A DNA stretch of 44,355 nucleotides, from the NCBI GenBank assembly GCA_026126165.1, contig JAHCJR010000022.1, forward strand, positions 1 through 44,355, in the 5' to 3' direction. This DNA is from Alphaproteobacteria bacterium. GTDB taxonomy: Bacteria > Pseudomonadota > Alphaproteobacteria > Ferrovibrionales > Ferrovibrionaceae. The position numbers and the translations under genes were made by a program. The notes under the pieces are model-generated. The model did no database searches and was not told the DNA's origin. It was given only the letters and a program-made list of their open reading frames with translations. Every line of letters begins with the position of its first letter. Positions within the stretch are counted from its first letter, which is position 1. Positions 25,629 to 33,629 of this stretch are shown here, piece after piece.

Positions 25629-27938
25629 TCACCGGCCGCGCAGCGCCCGCCAGACCCGCTCGGGCGTCGCCGGCGTTTCCAGGTGGCGCACGCCGTGCCC
25701 TGCGAGGGCATCGAGCAGGGCATTGGCCACCACCGCCGGTGCACCATTGGTCGGCAGTTCGCCCACCCCCTTGATGCCGAGGGCATTATTGCCCGAAGGC
25801 GTGGCGATCATGGCGACGTCGATCCCGGGCACGTCGTCGGCTCGCGGCATCGCGTAATCCATCCAGGAGGCCGCAAGGATCTGGCCGCTTGCCCGGTCGT
25901 AGGCGGCATCCTCCAGCAGTGCCTGGCCAAGGCCGGCCGCGATGCCGCCATGCACCTGCCCCTCGACCAGCATCGGGTTGATCACCGTGCCGATATCTAT
26001 GGTCGTGGCCAGACGTTCGACCCGGACGTGCCCGGTCTCCGGGTCGACCTCGACCTCGCATGTCATCACGCCGCTGGACCAGCTCTCCACCTTGTCGGCA
26101 AACTCGGCCTCGCCATCGAGCCGGCGGCCGTCGGCCTCGGCCCGTGCCGCAACCTCGAACAATCCGATGCGCCGGTCGGTACCGACGATGCCGAAGGAGC
26201 CGTCCGCATAGGCGATGTCCGCCGGCGCCGCCTCGAGAAACTCCGCGGCAAGCTGGCGGCCCCGGTCGATGGCTGTGATGCTGGCAAGCTTCAGCGTCGT
26301 GGAGCTGATGATCGTGGAGGACGAACCGCCGGTGCCCCCGCCACGCGCGATCTTCGCCGTATCGCCCTGACGCACCCGGACCTTCCCGTAATCCACGCCA
26401 AAGGCTTCGGCCACGACCTGCGCGAAGGCGGTCTCGTGACCCTGGCCCTGCGATTGCGTACCGGTATAGGCATCGATCCCGCCGTCGCCGCGCACGACGA
26501 CCAGCGAGCGCTCGTCCGCTACGCCGCCGCTGCCATGCAGATGGCAGGCGATGCCGAAGCCGCGCAGGCGGCCGTACCGCGCGCTCGCCGCGCGCCGGTC
26601 CGCGAACCCGGCACGGTCGCCCTGACGCAGGGCCTCGTCGAGCAGGCGCGGATAGTCGCCGCTCTCGTAGGTATAGCCGAGCGCCGTCCGATACGGCATG
26701 GCTGCGGGCGGCACCAGGTTTAGGCGGCGCAGTTCCGCCGGATCGCGGCCGGTCTCGCGCGCGGCGACATCTATCAGCCGTTCCAGCAGCGCGAGCGTCT
26801 CCGGCTTGCCTGCGCCGCGAAAGGCATCGACCGGAACGGTATTGGTGAAGGCGCAGCGCATGGCGATGCTGACCGCCGGAATCCGGTAGAGGCCCGAAAG
26901 AACCTTTGCCATGCCGTTGGTCGGTATGCTCGGCGCGAACATCGAGACATAGGCACCGAAATTCGCCGCCGCCTCGACCTTGATCGCGAGAAAGCGCCCG
27001 GCTTCGTCCAGCGCCAGCGCGATCTCCGCCACCAGGTCGCGGGCATGGTTGTCGCTGAGGAAACTCTCGACCCGCTCGCAGACCCAGCGCAGCGGCCGGC
27101 CGAGCCTGCGCGCCGCCCAGGGCAGCAGCGCCGCCTCCGGATAGAGAGTGAATTTCGGACCGAAACCGCCGCCCACGTCGGGTGTGACCAGATGCAGTTT
27201 CTCGCGCGGCCATTTCAGGACCTTGTCGCAGAGCAGCCGATGGGGGATATGCGCGCCCTGCGAGGCGAGCACCAGCGTCGTCACGTCGCTGGCGCGATCA
27301 TGTTCGGAAAAGAGGGCGCGCGGCTCCACATAGTTGCCGAGGATACGGTTGAAGCGCTGCGAGAGGCGGCAAACATGGGCGGCGCGGGCGAAGGCATCGG
27401 CCACCGCCGTCTCGTCGCCGCGCGCCCAGTCGCACATCAAATTGCCCGGCACGCCGTCATGGAGCTGCGGCGCGCCCGGGCGCAACGCGTCGTCGGCGGC
27501 CACCACCGCCGGCAGGGTCTCGTAATCGACCTCGATCGCCTCCGCCGCGTCCCGAGCCTGGTCCAGCCGTTCGGCCACGACCATGGCGACGATCTCGCCG
27601 ACATGGCGCACGCATTCGGGCGAGATCGGCAGGCGCTCAGGCTCGCGATGGCTCTCGCCATGCCGATCCTTGATCTCGACGATCGATGGGAGATGGCCGA
27701 GCCCGTCGGCAAGGACGTCCCGTCCGGTCAGGATTGCGACCACGCCCGGCATGGCGAGCGCCGCCGCAGTATCGACCGCGCGCAGACGCGCATGGGCATG
27801 GGGCGAGCGGAGGAAGTGGACATGCAGCGCGTCGCGCGCCGCGATATTGTCGGTGTAGCGGCCCTGTCCGGTCAGGAAACGCGGATCCTCGAGCCGGCGC
27901 ATCCGCGCGCCAATACCACCGGAAGACTGTCCGTCCAT
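25629..27938 (-). CDS. molybdenum hydroxylase large subunit (xanthine dehydrogenase / form II CoxL family)
   Basis: A 769-residue protein of the xanthine dehydrogenase family. It begins GARMRRLEDPRFLTGQGRYT and carries VTPDVGGGFGPKF, the active-site loop DAFRGAGKPE (372-378, form II type AYRGAGR variant, not the AYxCSFR loop of true CO dehydrogenase), GTQSQGQGHETAFAQVVAEA and the base Glu727 in GIKGVGELPTNGAPAV. It binds molybdopterin cytosine dinucleotide and hydroxylates a carbon centre of an unknown substrate. The usual iron-sulfur (CoxS) and FAD (CoxM) subunit genes are not adjacent. A Mo uptake system lies 1.2 kb downstream on the other strand. Confidence 0.85.
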   Translation of the reverse strand: MDGQSSGGIGARMRRLEDPRFLTGQGRYTDNIAARDALHVHFLRSPHAHARLRAVDTAAALAMPGVVAILTGRDVLADGLGHLPSIVEIKDRHGESHREPERLPISPECVRHVGEIVAMVVAERLDQARDAAEAIEVDYETLPAVVAADDALRPGAPQLHDGVPGNLMCDWARGDETAVADAFARAAHVCRLSQRFNRILGNYVEPRALFSEHDRASDVTTLVLASQGAHIPHRLLCDKVLKWPREKLHLVTPDVGGGFGPKFTLYPEAALLPWAARRLGRPLRWVCERVESFLSDNHARDLVAEIALALDEAGRFLAIKVEAAANFGAYVSMFAPSIPTNGMAKVLSGLYRIPAVSIAMRCAFTNTVPVDAFRGAGKPETLALLERLIDVAARETGRDPAELRRLNLVPPAAMPYRTALGYTYESGDYPRLLDEALRQGDRAGFADRRAASARYGRLRGFGIACHLHGSGGVADERSLVVVRGDGGIDAYTGTQSQGQGHETAFAQVVAEAFGVDYGKVRVRQGDTAKIARGGGTGGSSSTIISSTTLKLASITAIDRGRQLAAEFLEAAPADIAYADGSFGIVGTDRRIGLFEVAARAEADGRRLDGEAEFADKVESWSSGVMTCEVEVDPETGHVRVERLATTIDIGTVINPMLVEGQVHGGIAAGLGQALLEDAAYDRASGQILAASWMDYAMPRADDVPGIDVAMIATPSGNNALGIKGVGELPTNGAPAVVANALLDALAGHGVRHLETPATPERVWRALRGR

Positions 27939-28013
27939 GCCCGCTGCTCCCTGCTGCCACGCCTCACCTTTAGCATGCTGGCGGCGGCGGCAGAATAGCG
28001 GCGGACGATCAGG

Positions 28014-29015
28014 TCAGAATCGCCAGGAGAGGCTGAATGCGCCGAACTTCGAGTTTTCGCCCTGGCCGTGGAATTCCTCGGTGCGCAGCACATGCGTATA
28101 GGCGATCCTCACGTCGCCGAGGACGAAGGCGATGCCCGCCTGCAGATCGCCGACGAAGATGCGCCGATCGACGCCGGGACCGTCGCGGAAGGAATTGCCG
28201 TCCAGAAAAATATTGCGTCCCACCACGCGGCCATCGACGCCGGCGAAAAGATACCAGCCGAACCCCGGCTGCGGCCGGAAAAAGCCGGAACCCGGCAGAC
28301 TGGGCTGCACGCGCGGCGGCCCATAATCGTCGGGCAGGTTGAAGCCGAGGCGCAGCATCATCCCGGTGCTGCCATAAATGAAAACATTGCCGAGTGCCGC
28401 CCCCACATGTGGCGTGGCATCGACACTGAAGCCCAGCACCTCAGCCGAGGCGAGTGCCCGCCAGCTTCGCCGATAGGTCAGTTGCAGCGCCGGCTCGTTG
28501 GCGAGCTGGTTGCGCCAGCCACGCGGCCGATCCGCCCCGCTCAGCCGGTGCGCCGCCTTCTGTGCCTGCGCCGCAAGGGCCGCCGGCCCCACCACGCCGA
28601 GGCTCAGTTCCAGCTGGTCGAGCCGCGAACCGGTCGAGCCGATGGCGCCGATAGCGCCATAAAGCCATCCGGCGTAGGGCTGGTCGTCCGGGTCGGGAAC
28701 CCGCCGCGTGATGTCGCGAGGTCCGAACATGCTCTGGCCCAGTGCATACTCGATGCGGATATCCGCCACATCGTCGAGCAGCGGAAAGGCGCGCGCCATC
28801 GCCCGGCTCCAGGCCGGTTCCTGCCCGGCGGCGGTCAGCCACGATAGCCGGACGCCGTTCGTGTAGTGGCGATCGGTATTGGCGAACAGGTCGTTCTCGA
28901 ACACGAAGTTGAACGTGCCGAGCCGCTCCTCCGCCAGCGCGCCGGACGCCGCTCCGCCCAGCAGGAGGCAGGCGGAAAGGCCAAGCCACGCACATCTGCC
29001 GCACAAAGGTCCCAT
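28014..29015 (-). CDS. LpxR-like outer-membrane lipid A 3-O-deacylase (DUF2219)
   Basis: A 333-residue protein with a signal peptide ending SGALAEE. Family landmarks are FVFENDLFANTDRHYTNG (Asn41, Asp42), RRVPDPDDQPYAGWLYG, the catalytic His156 in KAAHRLSGADRPRGWRNQL, and a terminal phenylalanine in SLSWRF, as in beta-barrel outer-membrane proteins. LpxR enzymes remove the 3'-acyloxyacyl chain from lipid A. The gene is 75 bp upstream of the hydroxylase gene on the same strand and diverges from modA. A role in altering lipid A is family knowledge; activity here is untested. Confidence 0.8.
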   Translation of the reverse strand: MGPLCGRCAWLGLSACLLLGGAASGALAEERLGTFNFVFENDLFANTDRHYTNGVRLSWLTAAGQEPAWSRAMARAFPLLDDVADIRIEYALGQSMFGPRDITRRVPDPDDQPYAGWLYGAIGAIGSTGSRLDQLELSLGVVGPAALAAQAQKAAHRLSGADRPRGWRNQLANEPALQLTYRRSWRALASAEVLGFSVDATPHVGAALGNVFIYGSTGMMLRLGFNLPDDYGPPRVQPSLPGSGFFRPQPGFGWYLFAGVDGRVVGRNIFLDGNSFRDGPGVDRRIFVGDLQAGIAFVLGDVRIAYTHVLRTEEFHGQGENSKFGAFSLSWRF

Positions 29016-29129
29016 GCTCTCGCCCAGTTGACCCTTCCTGCCCGTTTAACTCAGGGATGTGGCCAGATCGGGGCAACGTCCGGCATTGTCCTGTGGCGCA
29101 TTCGATTCGACGGGCGCTATCTTTCCGCC

Positions 29130-29927
29130 ATGATTGGAAATCGGTTCCGGCCTGTCGCATGGATCGCCGCGTTGCTGTTTGCCTGGTCGGGTGGCGCCTC
29201 GTCGCCGCGCGCCGAGGACGCACCGCTGGTCGCCGCCGCTTCGGATCTGCAGTTCGCCCTCGATGAAGTCGCGGGGGCCTTCGCCCGCGACACCGGCCGG
29301 CGTGTCCGGCTGGTCCTGGGTTCGTCCGGCAACTTTACCCGTCAGATCCGTCAGGGCGCGCCCTTTCAGCTTTTCCTGTCCGCCGACGAGGAGTATGTCC
29401 TGGCCCTCGCGCGCGAGGGTCTGACGGAGGGCGATGGCGTCCTCTATGCCATTGGCCGCATCGCGCTGGTTGCCGGCCCGGGCGCCTCGTTCGAGCCGGA
29501 TTCGGAGCTTGCCTCGCTGCGCGCCGCGCTCATTGCAGGGCGGATCGCCCGGTTTGCGATCGCCAATCCCGAGCACGCTCCTTACGGCCGACGCGCCGAA
29601 GAGGCGCTACGCCATGCCGGCCTCTGGAGCCTGGCCGAAAAGCGACTGGTTCTTGGCGAGAACGTCTCCCAGGCGGCTCAGTTCGCGCTTTCCGGCAATG
29701 TCGACGGGGGGATCGTCGCCTATTCGCTCATCCTCTCGCCGAAATTGCGCGGCCTTGCGCTTCACGCCCTGATCCCCGAAAGCTGGCATTCTCCATTGCG
29801 CCAGCGCATGGTCTTGCTGCGCGGTGCCGGCCCGGTGGCCAGGCAATTCCATGCCTATATACAACAGCCCCCCGCCCGCGCCATCCTGCGCGGGTACGGC
29901 TTCGCGCTCCCGGGCGAAGGCGGTTGA
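29130..29927 (+). CDS. modA: molybdate-binding periplasmic protein ModA
   Basis: A 265-residue binding protein with a signal peptide ending SSPRAED. The mature part opens APLVAAASDLQFALDEVAGA, then RVRLVLGSSGNFTRQIRQGA and PFQLFLSADEEYVLALA, the ModA pattern in which AASDL and the SSGNF serines bind the oxyanion. It later has NPEHAPYGRRAEEAL and YSLILSPKL. No ribosome-binding site precedes the ATG, and a TATCTT box lies 6 nt upstream, so the mRNA could be leaderless. It heads the modABC operon. Confidence 0.9.
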   Translation: MIGNRFRPVAWIAALLFAWSGGASSPRAEDAPLVAAASDLQFALDEVAGAFARDTGRRVRLVLGSSGNFTRQIRQGAPFQLFLSADEEYVLALAREGLTEGDGVLYAIGRIALVAGPGASFEPDSELASLRAALIAGRIARFAIANPEHAPYGRRAEEALRHAGLWSLAEKRLVLGENVSQAAQFALSGNVDGGIVAYSLILSPKLRGLALHALIPESWHSPLRQRMVLLRGAGPVARQFHAYIQQPPARAILRGYGFALPGEGG

Positions 29928-29953
29928 GCCGATGACGTGACCGGAGCGATGGC

Positions 29954-30622
29954 ATGGACTGGATTGCCCTGACCCTTTCGCTGCGGCTGGCGCTGCTCAC
30001 CATTCTCCTCCTGCTGCCGCTCGGCATCTGGGCGGGGCGGCTGCTCGCCTACCGGGATTTTCGCGGCAAGGGGCTGGTCGAGGCGCTGGTGGCACTGCCG
30101 CTCGTCCTGCCGCCGACGGTCTTCGGCTATTACCTGCTGGTTGCCTTTGGCGCCGCGTCGCCCCTCGGCGCGATCTGGCAGCAGCTTTTTGGCCGCCCCC
30201 TCGTTTTCAGTTTCGAGGGACTGCTGCTGGCTTCCGTCATCTTCAATATTCCCTTCGCGATCCAGCCCATACAGCGCGGCTTCGAGGGGATCGGGGTCGA
30301 GCTGCGCGACGCGGCGGCCTGCTGCGGCATGAGCTGGTGGCGCACCTTGCTGCGCATCGAGCTGCCGCTTGCCTGGCCCAGCATACTGACGGCAATGATC
30401 CTGAGCTTCGCCCATACGCTGGGCGAGTTCGGCATCGTGCTGATGGTGGGCGGCAGCATTCCCGGCGAGACCCGCACCATCGCCATCGCCATCTATGACC
30501 GCGTGCAGGCTTTCGACAGCGCATCCGCCGGCCGCATGGCTGCATTCCTGCTCGCCTTCTCGCTCGTCACCATCGCGCTGACTTTCACTTTTTCGCGCCG
30601 GCCCGGGCGCGGCAGGCGGTGA
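29954..30622 (+). CDS. modB: molybdate ABC importer permease ModB
   Basis: A 222-residue inner-membrane protein starting MDWIALTLSLRLALLTILLL, with GGAG 7 nt upstream of the ATG. Typical ModB segments are ALPLVLPPTVFGYYLLVAFG, FEGLLLASVIFNIPFAIQPI, the EAA-like loop VELRDAAACCGMSWWRTLLR and FAHTLGEFGIVLMVGGSIPG. It forms the molybdate/tungstate channel with ModC below. It lies 26 bp after modA and 4 bp before modC. Confidence 0.92.
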   Translation: MDWIALTLSLRLALLTILLLLPLGIWAGRLLAYRDFRGKGLVEALVALPLVLPPTVFGYYLLVAFGAASPLGAIWQQLFGRPLVFSFEGLLLASVIFNIPFAIQPIQRGFEGIGVELRDAAACCGMSWWRTLLRIELPLAWPSILTAMILSFAHTLGEFGIVLMVGGSIPGETRTIAIAIYDRVQAFDSASAGRMAAFLLAFSLVTIALTFTFSRRPGRGRR

Positions 30623-30626
30623 GACG

Positions 30627-31748
30627 GTGAACGGGATCGAGGTCGAGCTGGTCCAGGAAGGACCGATCCCGCTCGCGGCCCGTTTCGCCTGCGCCGCCGG
30701 CGAGGTCCTGGCCCTGGTCGGCCCTTCCGGCAGCGGCAAGTCGACCATCCTGCGCTGCATTGCCGGCATCCTCAGCCCGCGACGGGGACGCATCGCCGTC
30801 AACGGCGAGGTCTGGTTCGATTCGGAGCGCGGCGTCTCGCTCTCGCCGCAAGTGCGCGCCGTCGGCATGGTCTTCCAGAATTACGCCCTCTTCCCGCACA
30901 TGAGCGCCATCGGCAATGTCATGGCGGCGATGGATCACCTGCCGGCGCCGGCGCGCCCGGCACGGGCGGGTGAGCTGCTGGGGCTGCTCCACCTCGCCGG
31001 CCTCGAAAACCGCCGCCCGGCGGAGCTCTCCGGCGGCCAGCAACAGCGGGTGGCGCTGGCCCGGGCGATGGCGCGCGAGCCGCGGGTGCTGCTGCTCGAT
31101 GAACCGTTTTCCGCGGTCGACAAGGCGACGCGCCAGCGCCTCTATCGCGAGATCGCCGGCCTGCGCGAGAAGTTCAGCATTCCGGTGATCCTCGTCACCC
31201 ACGATATCGACGAGGCGATCATGCTCGCCGACCGCATGAGCGTGCTGCATCACGGCCGCACCTTGCAGACCGGCACGCCGGAAGCGGTGACATCGCGGCC
31301 GCTATCGCCGGAAGTGGCGCGGCTGGTCGACCTGCGCAATCTCTTTCATGGACGCATCTGCGAGCACCGTCCGCAGGACGGCCGGAGCCTGATCGAATGG
31401 GCCGGCCATCGCCTCGAGACGGGCTTCCAGCCGGACTTCGCCATCGGGAGCGAAGTCGCCTGGGTCATTCCCGACGGGTTCATCGTGCCGCACCGGCGCG
31501 ATCGTCCGTCGCGTGGCGAGCATGAGAACCCGGTGCGCGGCAGGCTGGCCTCGGTGCTGCATATCGGCCCGACCGCGCACCTCGCCCTGCGCATCGAAGC
31601 CGGGGAGCCGCATCCGCTCTTCTTCTCGGTCCCCGGTCATGTCGCGCGCCGCAACGGCTTCGTCGCCGGGGCGGAGGTCGTGGTTTCCCTGCTGGCGCAG
31701 GGCATTCATCTGATGCCGCCGCGCCAGTCCGGCGCCCCGCCGGACTGA
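30627..31748 (+). CDS. modC: molybdate ABC importer ATPase ModC with Mop/TOBE domain
   Basis: A 373-residue ATPase from a GTG start 4 bp after modB. Walker A is GPSGSGKST, the signature [20 protein letters not shown], Walker [17 protein letters not shown] and the switch [16 protein letters not shown]. The C-terminal part (from about residue 300) reads [20 protein letters not shown] and [17 protein letters not shown], a Mop-type TOBE domain that can bind molybdate and inhibit transport. No modE regulator gene or ModE-box palindrome is seen nearby. Confidence 0.92.
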   Translation: MNGIEVELVQEGPIPLAARFACAAGEVLALVGPSGSGKSTILRCIAGILSPRRGRIAVNGEVWFDSERGVSLSPQVRAVGMVFQNYALFPHMSAIGNVMAAMDHLPAPARPARAGELLGLLHLAGLENRRPAELSGGQQQRVALARAMAREPRVLLLDEPFSAVDKATRQRLYREIAGLREKFSIPVILVTHDIDEAIMLADRMSVLHHGRTLQTGTPEAVTSRPLSPEVARLVDLRNLFHGRICEHRPQDGRSLIEWAGHRLETGFQPDFAIGSEVAWVIPDGFIVPHRRDRPSRGEHENPVRGRLASVLHIGPTAHLALRIEAGEPHPLFFSVPGHVARRNGFVAGAEVVVSLLAQGIHLMPPRQSGAPPD

Positions 31749-31765
31749 CTCTGGGAAGGAATTTT

Positions 31766-31789
31766 CGGCGGATTTCTGCGATTCCGCCG
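31766..31789 (+). other. stem-loop downstream of modC
   Basis: CGGCGGA (31766-31772) and TCCGCCG (31783-31789) form a perfect 7-bp stem with a 10-nt loop, 18 bp after the modC stop. No T-run follows, so it may stabilise the 3' end rather than terminate transcription. Confidence 0.35.
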
Positions 31790-31825
31790 GTCCGCACCGC
31801 TGTCGAGGGAGGCAATGCCCTTGAT

Positions 31826-31990
31826 TTGCCCTTGCGCCGGCGCGGAACGTTACTATTTTAGCTGCGTCATTCTGGCTTCGGATTGCGAGCCTACCGCACC
31901 CGCGAGGTGCTTCGTATCGCTGCTACTCCCGGACAGATCCTGATGCGTCGGACATGTGGTTCGGCGCCCCCGCAAGAATGGAGGACAGCG
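31826..31990 (+). promoter_or_regulatory. probable promoter and long 5' leader of the cold-shock gene
   Basis: A weak -35 TTGCCC (31826-31831) and a -10-like TACTAT (31851-31856) stand 19 bp apart. They would leave a leader of about 130 nt before the ATG, with GGAGG ending 6 nt upstream of it. Long leaders are usual for cspA-type genes, where they act as cold-responsive RNA. No structure was folded here. Confidence 0.3.
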
Positions 31991-32200
31991 ATGCCCGTCG
32001 GAACCGTGAAGTGGTTCAACAGCACCAAGGGTTATGGGTTCATTCAGCCGGAGGCTGGTGGAGCGGACGTATTCGTCCATATCTCCGCCGTGGAGCGTGC
32101 CGGTCTCGGCAATCTGGCCGAGGGCCAGAAGGTTTCCTACGAGGAGCAGCGCGATCCCAAGCGTGGCAAGACCTCGGCGGAGAACCTGAAGGCGGTCTGA
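31991..32200 (+). CDS. cold-shock domain protein (CspA family)
   Basis: A 69-residue single cold-shock domain: [20 protein letters not shown] holds RNP1 (KGYGFI) and [20 protein letters not shown] holds RNP2 (VFVHIS). It binds single-stranded RNA or DNA and acts as an RNA chaperone. The ribosome-binding site GGAGG is strong. An excellent terminator follows 25 bp after the stop, so it is transcribed alone. Confidence 0.96.
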   Translation: MPVGTVKWFNSTKGYGFIQPEAGGADVFVHISAVERAGLGNLAEGQKVSYEEQRDPKRGKTSAENLKAV

Positions 32201-32224
32201 TCCGCCCTGCCGTCGTGTTTCGGG

Positions 32225-32254
32225 GGCGCCGGGTGACCGGCGCCTTCTTTTTTT
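32225..32254 (+). terminator. intrinsic terminator of the cold-shock gene
   Basis: Perfect stem GGCGCCGG-GTGA-CCGGCGCC (8 bp, 4-nt loop) followed directly by TTCTTTTTTT. It is the clearest Rho-independent terminator in the window. Confidence 0.93.
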
Positions 32255-32276
32255 CGTGGATGGGCCGCCTCGCCGC

Positions 32277-32831
32277 ATGAAGCCGCCCCGTCGCCCGCCG
32301 CCGGTCACCCTCGACCGCCTGACCAACAGGGCGCTGCATTACCTCGAGCGTTTCTCCGCCAGCGAGAAGAGCCTGCGCGATGTGCTGATGCGCAGGGCCC
32401 GGCCAGCGGGCCGGCTGCATGGCCAGGCGGAGCAGGACATCCGTGCGATGGTCGAGCAGGTGGTGACGCGATTGCGCGAAGGCGGACTGCTCGACGACCG
32501 GCGATTTGCCGAAGGCCGCGCGGCGACGCTGGCCCGGAGCGGCCGATCGGCGCGGCGTATCCGTGACACCCTGAAATCGAAGGGCATCGAAGGCAGCCTG
32601 ATCGCGGCGGCCATGGCCGTGGCCGACCGCGAGGCGGACGAACTCACGCGCGCCCATGCCTTCGCCCGGCGCCGGCGCCTCGGCCCCTACCGCCAGCCGC
32701 CCGACCCGGGACGGCGCATGAAGGACCTCGCGGCCATGGCGCGCGCCGGTTTCCCGCCCGGCATCGCCCGTCTGGTCATCGACGGCGAAAGCGACGAGAC
32801 ACAACAGGTATCGGCGCCAATTCCAGGTTGA
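32277..32831 (+). CDS. recX: RecX family regulatory protein
   Basis: A 184-residue basic protein from the ATG at 32277, starting 22 nt after the terminator T-run. RecX features are ALHYLERFSASEKSLRDVLM, EQVVTRLREGGLLDDRRFAE, and ARSGRSARRIRDTLKSKGIE, the three-helix repeats of the family. RecX binds RecA filaments and limits recombination. recA is not in this window. The last 50 residues (RRRRLGPYRQPPDPGRR, MARAGFPPGIARLVIDGE) keep the third repeat, so the gene looks complete. Confidence 0.8.
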   Translation: MKPPRRPPPVTLDRLTNRALHYLERFSASEKSLRDVLMRRARPAGRLHGQAEQDIRAMVEQVVTRLREGGLLDDRRFAEGRAATLARSGRSARRIRDTLKSKGIEGSLIAAAMAVADREADELTRAHAFARRRRLGPYRQPPDPGRRMKDLAAMARAGFPPGIARLVIDGESDETQQVSAPIPG

Positions 32832-32916
32832 ACTGCACGCGCATATCGGCGCCGGAATGGGAATAGCCAGCGACCTCGTTCCATATTTCAATTTTGCAGG
32901 GTGCCCGGCAGGCGAT

Positions 32917-32930
32917 TGCGGGCGCCCGCA
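32917..32930. promoter_or_regulatory. 14-bp perfect palindrome upstream of the DGTSNT-repeat gene
   Basis: TGCGGGCGCCCGCA is exactly self-complementary and sits 18 bp before the start codon, in the 117-bp gap after recX. It could be a repressor operator or an RNA hairpin covering the start region. In GC-rich DNA a chance origin is possible. Confidence 0.3.
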
Positions 32931-32948
32931 CATGTCGGGGGCAATGCG

Positions 32949-33629
32949 ATGAAACGCGCCGACCTTGGATCTGGTCTTTCCGTTCTGCTTCTCCTGCTGG
33001 TGGCGCCGGAGGTGAAGGCCGCCGCTATTCCGGCCGAGGGCACGTTCCTCACGGGCTTCGGCGGCTCGGGCTTCGAATTCATCCAGGATGGCACCTCGAA
33101 CACGGTGCTGATCGGCGAGCAGACGAGTTTCGCCGCCTGCTTCAACAATGTCGGCCTGCCAGAGGGCGGCATCACCGACGGCACCAGCAACACGATCTTT
33201 CTCGGCGAGACGGGAGGAGGCGGTCTGACCGGGCGGCTTCTGCCTTCGGCCCCGCTCGGCCAGATCGTGGATGGAACCAGCAACACCATCTTCATTGGCG
33301 AGATCACCGGCGACCGGCTCTGCCTGGGAGATGCGCGCATCCTGGAGCCGGACAGCCCGGAAATCGCCGATGGCACCTCGAACACGATCATCGTCGGCGA
33401 GGGTTCGTCCTTCGATATCTGCTTCCGGAACGCCCGTGGCGGCTCGTCAATCACCGACGGCACCAGCAACACGATCTTCCTTGGCGAGACCGGGGGCGAT
33501 CCCTATTGCCTGACCGGCGTGCGACTGCTCGCGGATGCGGAATTGCCGGAGGTATCGGCGCTGCCGCTGCTCGGCTTCGGCCTCATCGGGCTGGCGCTGG
33601 CGCGGCGGCGACGGGCGAAAGGTCCCTGA
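32949..33629 (+). CDS. exported DGTSNT-repeat protein with PEP-CTERM-like C-terminus
   Basis: A 226-residue protein of unknown function. Residues 1-25 are a signal peptide (MKRADLGSGLSVLLLLLVAP, then EVKAAA). The mature part is built from five copies of DGTSNTxxxGE at residues 47, 77, 108, 141 and 170, spaced 29-33 residues apart. The tail ELPEVSALPLLGFGLIGLAL followed by ARRRR is a short motif, a membrane helix and an arginine cluster, as in PEP-CTERM proteins sorted by exosortase. The same DGTSNT phrase is known to me from planctomycete DUF1559 proteins, but no pilin-type N-terminus is present here. Four cysteines are spaced among the repeats. The last 47 bp overlap the convergent fusion gene. 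No exosortase gene is in the window. Confidence 0.8.
   Translation: MKRADLGSGLSVLLLLLVAPEVKAAAIPAEGTFLTGFGGSGFEFIQDGTSNTVLIGEQTSFAACFNNVGLPEGGITDGTSNTIFLGETGGGGLTGRLLPSAPLGQIVDGTSNTIFIGEITGDRLCLGDARILEPDSPEIADGTSNTIIVGEGSSFDICFRNARGGSSITDGTSNTIFLGETGGDPYCLTGVRLLADAELPEVSALPLLGFGLIGLALARRRRAKGP
33087..33488 (+). repeat. five coding tandem repeats (DGTSNT...GE)
   Basis: Five imperfect repeats within the preceding protein, at about 90-99 bp intervals: DGTSNTVLIGE, DGTSNTIFLGE, DGTSNTIFIGE, DGTSNTIIVGE, DGTSNTIFLGE. Copies 2 and 5 are nearly identical at DNA level (ACCGACGGCACCAGCAACAC), which suggests recent duplication or conversion. The pattern resembles a beta-solenoid or beta-helix of about 30 residues per turn; this is inferred. 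Confidence 0.85.

Noticed and set aside
31766-31789. The stem-loop after modC as a Rho-independent terminator
   Set aside because: The stem is good but no T-tract follows on either strand.
33087-33488. Direct repeats resembling a CRISPR array
   Set aside because: The repeats are in one reading frame with spacers that also encode protein, are imperfect, and lie inside a signal-peptide-bearing gene. No cas genes are present.
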